Assembly: GCA_037953745.1 (NCBI GenBank)
Contig: JBAKBP010006546.1
Coordinates: 1-64,000, forward strand
DNA length: 64,000 bases
Reading direction: 5' to 3'
Source of the DNA: Lithodes maja
Lineage: Eukaryota; Arthropoda; Malacostraca; Decapoda; Lithodidae
Under the pieces are notes generated by a model. It ran no database searches. It saw nothing but the letters and a program-made list of their open reading frames with translations, and had not been told where the DNA came from. Below are positions 55,681 to 64,000 of this stretch, piece by piece (within the stretch, counting starts at the first letter, position 1; every line of letters starts with the position of its first letter). The translations under genes were made by a program, and so were the position numbers.

Positions 55681-57484
55681 TGTTACGGCTGGATCGGCAA
55701 TACATATTCGGGATTCTTGATCGTAGGACAGAAATGGCTTATGTGACAACGACACGCTCGATTCCAGTCCCAAATACTATATGCTCCAGACAACAAAAGC
55801 ACCAACGCCCTACAGAGTTATCGTCTATGGTAACGAGGTACCTTAACTCGGCGAAAGTGTACAACAGGGGTAGGCTATGAGGCTAAACTCCCTCAGACAT
55901 TTATAGGTTACGTTATTACTAAAGAAATACAATACTCAAGAAACTACGTTAATATTAAGCCTCTAATAATGTAGAATAGAAGCAGGCTAAAGGTATGACA
56001 GTGAAATGCTAAATGACAAATGTACACGCCTACTTGAAAGCGCGTGCACTAGAATAACTGTCCCCTACTAACATGCACTAGCATGTAGCATACAAGATGT
56101 TCATGATCCAGTAGATACCTAATAATACACATGGAAGGAACATAAATAGTAGTCACTTATTGTAATAATGAATCTATACTTGGAATAACTAAAAGGTTGC
56201 AGGCAACAGTACTGCGCCGGTAGCCTACTACCGCATAGGCTACTTCGCTTCTCTCACTCTGTCTCCCCTCTGAGTCTGTATGCGCCCTACGCAACAGAAC
56301 TCCGGACACAGCAGCAAAACGACAGTGCAGTTAATTGATACATGAAAGTATTAATAGTGTTGTCTTGTGTGTGAGTAATGTGTATTGTAAAGTGTTATAT
56401 ACATAAACTTAAAGAGAGCTGCAATGCATAGTAAAATAAAGATATAACCCACTCATCATCCCCATGTGTTCTAGCTAGCAGGCCAAGTCACAGGAACAAC
56501 GAGTCCCAGCACCGAAAGCGAGAACCCAGGAAAAGACTGCAGAGAACACAAGGACAGATAAATTACGTTACTCTACTATACCGGCACTACGAGCGAGCTG
56601 TAGTCTCTGGTACTACAGTCGCTCCTGGCTCGGTAGGCAAATCAAGGCTAAGTCCTCGCCCCTCTACAGACAACTCCTGGGCATGGTCGGGCTCTTACAC
56701 ATGGCACTAGTCTAGTCACAAATTGGATGATGAGCTGGGCATATAACTCGTGAACATGTAGAACGTTCACCAACTATCCTCATCAAGAAGATCGCTGTTC
56801 ACATTAACCCCTTAAATCTAATACATGTAAATATATGCTTGTCCTAAGAGTAATACGAGAGGTGAGTGCTGAAACTCCTTTAGGACCTCAAGGGAAGGGT
56901 ATGCATTTAAATAGAGAGAAGAATGAAATGAGAGTAATGTCGTCAGAGAGAAAGAGTGCAACCGTGAGAAATTGGGAGAGAGGGCAAGGGATGTTAGAAT
57001 CTCAAAGGTTCTAGGCAACCTGGTCATAGAGCACACAGCGAGCCTCCAGGCAATGTGCTGTACGACAACATGGGCAGCCCAGACAGCATAGGCAGGCGGC
57101 AATGTACTACCAACCCTGTCGCACCTAGCTATAAGCGCAGGGCTGCCAACCGGTCCATACGTCTGGCAACCACCCCCCCGGCAGCGTGGCGCACCGCTAC
57201 CCTCTCGCTCTGAAGTCTAACTCACTCTCTCTCTCTGAATTCCTATCATCTCATCTATCAACTTCTCTATTGATACTACATATTAAATGGAAGGTCTCGA
57301 CATGGCTTAAAACAAAACCCACCACTGGTTAGCAAATGACGAGACCTTTGCAGAGATACAAAGAACATAGTTATACGTTGTCACACTCAATATAAGCAGC
57401 CAGCATGGTACACGGTCCGTGACGGTACAGTGGAGTACCAAGGAGTACAATCAGGTTACGTTGCTACGCACTGGGTGCGTCACA
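55681..57484 (-). repeat. gypsy-2 5' LTR
   Basis: 1804 bp. Ends TGTGACGCACCC and AGCCGTAACA in element orientation. Pairs with 48249-50056. Confidence 0.95.
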
Positions 57485-57599
57485 GTGCATTGAACTCCAG
57501 CCCACCGACAGGCAGCATGGTTTTAAATGTCAGTTGCAGGATGGCCAGTGTCTGTAGTGGTTGTGCACTTACCCCTGAACAATAATTATACAAATTTCT

Positions 57600-57777
57600 C
57601 AAAACAACCAGGCAGCCCTTAAGATACTTACAGACCACGGTATATTGCCTACAAGTGTTGAGTGTCCTAGGTGTGGACATCCTTGCCATTACCGGCCAGA
57701 TAAAGATCACTGGCGGTGTACACACCATTATTACGAGGAGAAGTCCAGAACACGCCGTCACTGTCCCTTTGTTACAT
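57600..57777 (+). pseudogene. Merlin/ISXO2-like zinc-ribbon fragment
   Basis: Plus-strand frame ALKILTDHGILPTSVECPRC, then GHPCHYRPDKDHWRCTHHYY, KSRTRRHCPF and a stop. The layout FL..GLLP...CP.CG......WRC......RKG is that of the N-terminal zinc ribbon in Merlin-type (IS1016/ISXO2-like) transposases. No DDE core follows; instead there is AT-rich sequence with ATAAAG. No upstream Met was placed with confidence. It could be an element fragment or a short exon. Confidence 0.45.
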
Positions 57778-58042
57778 AAGGTTGGTTATTTTTATTATTA
57801 TAGATGTAAAAATGTATATAAAGTTTATTTGCACCTATAGTGTTTTTTCGGTATTATTCTAGCGTTACTTACACAGCGCACCCATCAATTTCTATGACTT
57901 CATTCCTATATATGTCAGTAGCGGCGGAAATGCATTAAAGCAATTATAGCTACTGTAAAAAACATAGACGGCACACAACACGACTCGGCGAACCTCTTTC
58001 TCCCTGCATTTCAGTCTAATTAACACTAGGAATTGACCTAAT
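57778..58042. other. No recognised feature
   Basis: AT-rich, no long frame. Merges into the 158-bp tandem repeat. Confidence 0.5.
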
Positions 58043-58508
58043 TTTCTATCCAATGTACTATCCAACCAGCGGGGGTGTGGGGGCGGCAGCCCCCACCCAT
58101 AATACTAGGTTAGGTTAGGTAAGGTTGGTAGGTTAGGCTAAAATCTTTAATGTTGCTTAATTGTTGGATAATGGATAATGAGCTTACTGGGTAAGTTCAT
58201 TTTCTATCCCATGTACCATCCAACCAGCGGGGGTGTGGGGGCGGCAGCCCCCACCCATAATACTAGGTTAGGTTAGGTAAGGTTGGTAGGTTAGGCTAAA
58301 ATCTTTAATGTTGCTTAATTGTTGGATAATGGATAATGAGCTTACTGGGTAAGTTCATTTTCTATCCCATGTACCATCCAACTAGCGGGGGTGTGGGGGT
58401 GGCAGCCCCCACTCATAATACTAGGTTAGGTTAGGTAAGGTTGGCAGGTTAGGCTAATATCTTTAATGTAGCTTAATTGTTGGATAATGGATAATTAGCT
58501 TACTGGGT
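58043..58508 (+). repeat. 158-bp tandem repeat, three units, TTAGG-like core
   Basis: TCCA(A/C)C(C/T)AGCGGGGGTGTGG recurs at 58061, 58219 and 58377 (period 158). Each unit has a perfect hairpin GTGGGGGC-GGCA-GCCCCCAC (one change in unit 3) followed by AGGTTAGGTTAGGTAAGG, close to the arthropod telomere repeat TTAGG. Confidence 0.93.
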
Positions 58509-58624
58509 TTTTGGAATAAGTTCTTCAATATTTTTCTTTATTTTCATCTTTTACCCCACAATTTCCCTGATCTTCATAGCCCTCCCCACTATCGGGCAAC
58601 ATAGATGATGATTTCAATTAATCA

Positions 58625-58646
58625 CGGGGGGGGGGGGGGGGGGGGC
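58625..58646 (+). repeat. Poly-G tract (about 21 G)
   Basis: Uninterrupted G run after AATCAC. Length in an assembly is unreliable. Confidence 0.9.
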
Positions 58647-58740
58647 AGAGCTCTCCCACACCCCATCCTGTATCCAATGGCGAAGAGTTGGCTGGCATTT
58701 TCTACATTTCAGCTTTTATGAAGCCTAACAATTGTCCAAT

Positions 58741-58865
58741 CCGAGCCAACTTTTGCCAAAACATGACTGTTTTTTTCATTTTGGGGTTTTCTTAAGTTGA
58801 AAAACAAGAAAACCTGAGCCAACTTTTTTTTTGCCACTTTCTGACTTTTATGAAGCTGAAAAATC
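58741..58865 (+). repeat. ~133-bp repeat, unit interrupted by piggyBac-E
   Basis: CCGAGCCAACTTTTGCC marks unit starts at 58741, 63179 and 63312. With piggyBac-E removed, the spacing is about 132-133 bp. Units carry inverted GAGCCAACTT / GGCTCGG motifs. Confidence 0.8.
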
Positions 58866-59056
58866 TTAACCCCTCCAACCCGGATGACCTCTTCTACGCC
58901 CATAACAAACTCTGCCCGCGCAACCCGGATGGCCTCTTCTACGCCCCTTGCTTTCGTGCTTGATTTTCGAAAGGCACATTTTGCTATCATGGGACGGTAG
59001 GTGGCGCCACCCGGCGTCAACGACGCCACAACAACAGTATCTAGCCCGACGCCATC

Positions 59057-61970
59057 ATGGACAGTACACCAAATAGTGATTCCGCCGTGTCCGACAGCGG
59101 GCTTCCTACGACGCCCTTGCTAGTGCGTCGTGCCTTACCCCGACGCCATCGCCTAAATGTGTTATCTCCCGGAGGTATTGAGACGACTTTGAGACTTTAT
59201 GAGAAAGCTGATGCCAAGCATAAGATTGATGAAGAAGTGAGTGACGACTCGAGTCATTATAAGTCGAGTGATTATGGCCATGAGAGTGAAAAAGAAGAAC
59301 AATTCCTGGGATTTGCGAGACAATTTAACAGTGATGAGAGTGATGAAGGTGATGTACCAGTTGTTGAGGAAGCTGGTTTACCTAAAGAAAGTGAACTTGC
59401 GAGAGTGAGTGAGTGGGAGAGTTCAAGGTCACTCACCAAATTTCGCATAAGTGACACGACTCCAAGCCCTTCCCCAGGTAAATCGCCTTTCAAGCTACAT
59501 TTGTACAAGCGAAAAATACTTGAAAAGGCGGCCGCGGCAGCTAGGGAACAAGCTAAAATACTTGGTGAGGATGAGGCTGTGAGTGAGGGTCAGCGTGGTG
59601 ACCCTTCTCGACCGCCATTGTCTCCCTTATCTACCCACGCCACCCAAGATGACCCGGATGCCCCGCATTCTTCCCCACCACCCCCACCATTGCCAAGGTT
59701 GAGGACCCCCCACTTTCGGCCTATTTGCCTCCTAGGTCCCCCGACAGGAGACATACTCTTGCCGAAAAGGGGAAAGGTAGAAAATATACTAAGAAAACTA
59801 AGACAAGTAAGAGAGTTTTGTTCGAGGCTCCCGCGGCGGCGTCCACCCCGGCCGGCCCCAGCCATACGTCCCCGCAACTGTCCCCGCAACTTTCCCCACG
59901 GTCCTCCCCACCTCTCCCGCCTTCAACATGTCTTCCTGCAGAAGTCTTTGAGCTTGCATCACCAATACCTGGGCCTAGTGAAAGTCAATCATTGCTTTCT
60001 GTCACTCGTCGCAGGCCAAGGAGCCCGGGACCTCGGGAGGACACAGCCTCACCTGCCACTCCTTCCCCACCTCGCCCACCCGCACGCCGCCCACGCATCA
60101 CTGGTTCCCCGCCAGATTATGTGGGCGACACTGATGATGAAGGGCACCTCTCTGAAGACTCTGGCCATGATTACATAGGTCCACCGTCAGGGCAAGATGA
60201 CCACGATGACGATGACTATATGGACATCGACGACCCTCGACCCACCCGCTTGGCCCGGCTTCGTGCTGCCCGTCTTTCTGCCCGCCGCCCTGGCCGCCGC
60301 CCTGGCCGACGCCCTCGCCGCCGCCCTAGGGCGCGCGCCTCCCGAGTTGGCCGTGGGCGTGCTGGGCCACCAGTTGGAGCTCCTCGTCAGCGTAGACAAG
60401 ACCCATTCTACGTTTTTCAGTGGCAAGACATAGTTGATGGGGATGTATACAACCCTGATGTGCCAGCTTTTGATGAGGCACTGGAGGGTTCAGGCATTAC
60501 CCCCAATTTTCCTGCAGGCCCCAATGCTCCACCACACGAACTATTTGAGGCATTCTTTGATGAGGAAGTGGTAGGCTATGTTGTCAAAGAGACAAACAAG
60601 CAGCACCAATTCCAGGTACACTTTTTGGGCAAGGTGACCAAGGGCCATATGAGGAAGTGGACCCCAGTGACTCATAAAGAATTCATGGTGTTCCTGGCAC
60701 TCACCATGCTAATGCCTCATGTCAAGAAGCATAGGTTGCCTGACTATTGGATCACCAATGATCTGATTTCAACCCCTGCCTTCGGGAAATATATGGCTCG
60801 CGACCGGTACCTTGATATCCTCGCAGCGCTCCATCTTGTCACCAACACCGACGTCCACCGCCCAGACAAGCTGTGGAAGATTAGGACGTTGTATGAGATG
60901 ATGCGAGAACGCTTCACCTCCTACTTCAAGCCCTTCCGCAAGGTCGTCATTGACGAGTCTCTTGTGCTGTTCCGGGGAAAACTCAGCTTCCGGCAGTACA
61001 TCCCCTCAAAAGACATCGCTTTGGCATAAAATTCTTTGTGCTGTGCGACTGCCAAACTGGCTATGTCCTGGACTTCCTGGTCTACAGCGGGAAGGAAGGG
61101 GACGTGCTTGTGGACCCCCTCATTGGCTTTGGCGGAGCAGTGGTGCAAGCCATGATGGACCGCTACTTCCATAAGAATCACGTCCTCTACACGGACAACT
61201 ATTACACGTCCCCCACTCTCTCACAGTACCTGCATGAGCGCAAGACGGGGACTGTAGGCACAGTACGAGGGAAAAGGAAGGGCATGCCAACTTTCCCTGC
61301 AAAGACCAAAAAAGGTGATGTCTTCAAGAAGAAGTCGGGGCCCATTCTGGCTATCCACTGGCACGACCAGCGGAAGGTCAACCTCCTGAGCACCATCCAC
61401 AAGGGGGAAATGGTGGAGACTGGCAAGGTGGATCGCCGCACCCAGGCCAGGGTGACCAAGCCCGATGCTGTCCTGGACTACAACGTCAACATGAGGCTGG
61501 TGGACAAGTCCGACATGCAGATAGGCTTCATTGACTGCCTGCGTACCTCGTGCAGATGGTACAAAAAGTTCTTTCTGCATATGGTGGACATGTCAGTTCT
61601 GAATGCCTATAATATATACAGGCTTCGGAATGAGAACCCACCCCTGAAGTTCAATAGCCTGCGGAGGTTCCAAAAGCAGGTGTTGACGGAGCTCCTGGAG
61701 AAGTATGCTACGCCACAGAGGGCAGTGGCACATCCTGGGCCCGCCGTTATCGACCGCTTGCAGTCTGCTCCATACCTGCTTAGGCACAAGCTTGCTTTCT
61801 TTCCTCAGAATGCAGCAGGAAGAACACAGCAGAAGCGGTGCCATGTCTGCTACCACAGCAGGGTGAGGCCGCACCCAGGTAGAAAGTCAACCACGGAGTG
61901 TGTCGAGTGCAAGGTGGCACTCTGTGCTGTAGATTGCTTCTTTGCTTACCACTCCAAGCTGGAGTTCTAA
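59057..61970 (+). pseudogene. piggyBac transposase, E copy, two frameshifts
   Basis: From Met 59057 (MDSTPNSDSA) to the stop at 61970, collinear with the intact 966-aa copy C. Two one-base deletions break it: one G lost near 59697 (CCAAGGTTG instead of CCAAGGGTTG) and one A lost near 61006 (TCAAAAGAC instead of TCAAAAAGAC). All three catalytic regions (VIDESL, LYTDNYYTS, LVDKSD) and the C-terminal CHVC...CVEC...CFFAYH domain are still encoded. Both breaks are in homopolymers. AATAAA at 61991-61996. Confidence 0.9.
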
Positions 61971-62264
61971 TAATCATACTGAAATTGCCAAATAAAATGA
62001 CAATATGTACACTATAATTATATATAGGCAAAAAGTGGAAGAAAACCAATGTATTATAATAAAAAAGTCAAGTATTATGAGAAAATTGATACAAATACAA
62101 TTCCACCATAATAATATGTGAAAGTGACACACACATATGTATATACCAAGTGACATTCATATGATTAGAACCTATAGAAATATATAAATCAGTGAAAAAA
62201 GACACAATAAATTGTATATAAAACGTTTACAAATCATATAACTAAGTGAAAGTGACACAAGACC

Positions 62265-62745
62265 TAAGATTTGATGGCCAAAGTATAATAAACACCTGTG
62301 ATAACGAATAATCAGTACCTAATACAACAATAACCTACCTCAATTACTAATAAAATGTACGGTATCGAGTGAAAATGAGCATTATCAGTGACAGTGACAC
62401 TCTCTAAAGCATATTTGTCAAAGTGAAAGTGACACAAGACCTAATATTTGATGGCCAAAGTATAATAAACACCTGTGATAACGAATAATCAGTGCCTAAT
62501 ACAACAATAACCTACCTCAATTACTAATAAAATGTACGGTATCGAGTGAAAATGAGCATTATCAGTGACAGTGACACTCTCTAAAGCATATTTGTCAAAG
62601 TGAAAGTGACACAAGACCTAAGATTTGATGGCCAAAGTATAATAAACACCTGTGATAACGAATAATCAGTGCCTAATACAACAATAACATACCTCAATTA
62701 CTAATAAAATGTACGGTATCGAGTGAAAATTACCAATATCAGTGA
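62265..62745 (+). repeat. 177-bp minisatellite in piggyBac-E 3' UTR, about 3 units
   Basis: GGTATCGAGTGAAAAT recurs at 62361, 62538 and 62715: 177-bp period, the same unit as in copy C, inverted. Confidence 0.93.
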
Positions 62746-63175
62746 AATTGATACCCTAATAAACATATTTTATATAATTGGCCTCAAAATAACTAGAAAA
62801 TATCAAATAAACATCACATTCTCAATATCAAACACTAAAATCGTCTAAGGGAGATAAATACTTTGGCGCGGCGAGCGGCTAGGTGCGTCGTAGCCATGGC
62901 GGGCCGACGCTTTCGGACGCGGGAGGAAATTCCCGCATAAAAAAGCACTCGTCTTCCCGCGCTCACCATTATGCAACCAGAGGGGCTAGAGACCTCTACT
63001 CAACGCCATTCGACAGAGGAAGGTTTGTGGAACATTATTCTTTTTTATTCACAACATTACATGCCATATTCATTCAATTCCAGAGTACTGTAGTTAACAT
63101 AGGCCAAAAATCGTCAAAACCCCCGGTACAGCAGCACAGTCGTAAGCTATAGCCCCCGGGGCTGGAGGGTTTTAA

Positions 63176-63639
63176 AATCCGAGCCAACTTTTGCCAAAAC
63201 TTGGGTCGAGTTTTTAAATTTTGGGGTTTTCTTAAGTATTAAAACAAGAAAACCCGAGCCAACTTCTTTTTTGCACTTACTGTCTTTTATGCAGCTGAAA
63301 AATCTTAAAATCCGAGCCAACTTTTGCCAAAACTTGGCTCGGGTTTTTTCATTTTGGAGTTTTCTCAAGTTGAAAAACAACAAAACCCGAGCCAACTTTC
63401 ATCATAAAAACCCTTATATCGCCTTTTTATGTCTTTAACCCCACATTTTCCCTGATCTTCATAGCCCTCCCCACTATCGGGCGCCGTGTCTTAAGATCGT
63501 TGGATAAAGGGGAAAACGATTTTTGCGGAGGTTGAAACTAATGCCAATCACTATATATTGATGCAAATAAACTAAAACTAAAAAAAAATTAATGAAAATA
63601 ATTGGTGGGTGGTTTCCTTAATATTTTCCGGAGAAAGAG
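63176..63639 (+). repeat. ~133-bp repeat continuation and duplicated flank
   Basis: Two more units of the GAGCCAACTT repeat to about 63410. Then CCCTGATCTTCATAGCCC and following bases duplicate 58566-58611, so a larger segment around piggyBac-E is itself repeated. No gene in 63480-63639. Confidence 0.7.
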
Positions 63640-64000
63640 GGGATATGATAGAGACTTTTAAGATAGTGTCAGGAAAGTATGATGAGGATGTGTGTAAAGG
63701 TATCTTCTTGATGCGGGAGGGAACAAGAACGAGAGGACACTCTAAGAAAATTTACAAAGAAAGAAATAGGCTTGAAAAGGCAAAGAACTCATTTTGTGAT
63801 ACAGTGGTAAATGAGTGGAACGCACTGCCCCAGTATGTAGTCGATTCTGAATCAATAAGGAAGTTTGAAAGTAATCTTGATAAAGCATGGGGAAGACAAG
63901 ATTTGAAGTTTGATTATAAAGCAAAAATACAGAATAGTAAAAATGTTGCGTCTGCTGCCGCCGCCGCCAACACCGTGAACGACCGCAGTAGTGCAAGTAC
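63640..64000 (+). pseudogene. LINE-Z 3' end, plus strand
   Basis: RGDMIETFKIVSGKYDED, GTRTRGHSKKIYKERN and SFCDTVVNEWNALPQYVVDS are the LINE-Z ORF end seen at 37921-38426. Then a 3' UTR (about 63920 on) whose TGTTGCGTCTGCTGCCGCC and CCGTGAACGACCGCAG are shared with the LINE-X 3' UTR at 9460-10150. It runs off the window. Confidence 0.82.

Larger units (their letters stand above)
48249..57484 (-). mobile_element. gypsy-2, full-length, coding-intact LTR retrotransposon
   Basis: 9236 bp. LTRs 48249-50056 and 55681-57484 are nearly identical except for a short GGTAC-rich tract and about five substitutions. The internal region is nearly identical to gypsy-1. No matching target duplication: CAGT on the left, GTGC on the right. 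All protein domains are open. Confidence 0.95.
58866..63175 (+). mobile_element. piggyBac-E, complete ends, frameshifted transposase
   Basis: 4310 bp. TTAA at 58866-58869 and 63172-63175, with two extra T at the right edge. The left end has paired CCCGGATG(A/G)CCTCTTCTACGCCC units. Same subfamily as copy C, opposite orientation. Inserted in a TTAA of the ~133-bp tandem repeat, whose uninterrupted version (AATCTTAAAATCCGAG) is at about 63302. Confidence 0.92.

Overview
The window looks like arthropod nuclear DNA, most likely from a decapod crustacean. This is inferred from TTAGG-type repeats near 58.1 kb, the mix of element families, and eukaryotic retroelement architecture throughout. I found no host gene. 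Almost every base with recognisable structure belongs to a transposable element, and the elements are stacked inside one another.

Layout. (1) 1-8.15 kb: a minus-strand CR1/L2-like LINE (LINE-A) cut into five pieces by TTAA-specific elements: MITE1, MITE3, piggyBac-B, MITE2, and a second MITE1 that itself carries piggyBac-A. (2) 8.15-9.39 kb: LINE-A upstream sequence and an imperfect repeat region. (3) 9.39-34.7 kb: one minus-strand LINE (LINE-X) whose reading frame is broken by a LINE-Y tail copy with a 210-bp (TTG)n tract, an RTE-type 3' fragment, LINE-W (17 kb including its own insertions), MITE2 and a 1.9-kb LINE-Y. LINE-W in turn carries an intact piggyBac (C) in its poly(A) end and a 9.3-kb LTR retrotransposon (gypsy-1) in its RT. 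(4) 34.75-37.9 kb: an intact 972-aa LINE (LINE-V). (5) 37.9-43.2 kb: LINE-Z remnant, foldback element, an IS630/Tc1-type transposase pseudogene split by a pogo-like MITE, MITE1, and a non-autonomous hAT element with perfect 8-bp target duplications. (6) 43.2-48.2 kb: piggyBac-D followed by a chain of abutting TTAA elements. (7) 48.2-57.5 kb: gypsy-2, with an uninterrupted 1699-codon gag-pol. (8) 57.5-64 kb: Merlin-like zinc-ribbon fragment, 158-bp and ~133-bp tandem repeats, piggyBac-E, LINE-Z 3' end.

Most notable: the two gypsy elements have Ty3/gypsy-type RT and integrase but the pol order protease-integrase-RT-RNase H, and a SCAN-like capsid segment. Those are hallmarks of the Gmr1-like clade as I recall it. 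Second, piggyBac-B and -D are ~2-kb derivatives from which the whole catalytic domain has been removed, yet three separate deletions all keep frame and leave a 351-aa protein made of the N-terminal region plus the C-terminal cysteine-rich domain. Third, at least eight diverged TTAA families share paired subterminal repeats at fixed 44-45 or 34-35 bp spacing. Removing the inserts with one copy of the target site restores LINE reading frames in many cases, so much of the nesting order can be read directly.
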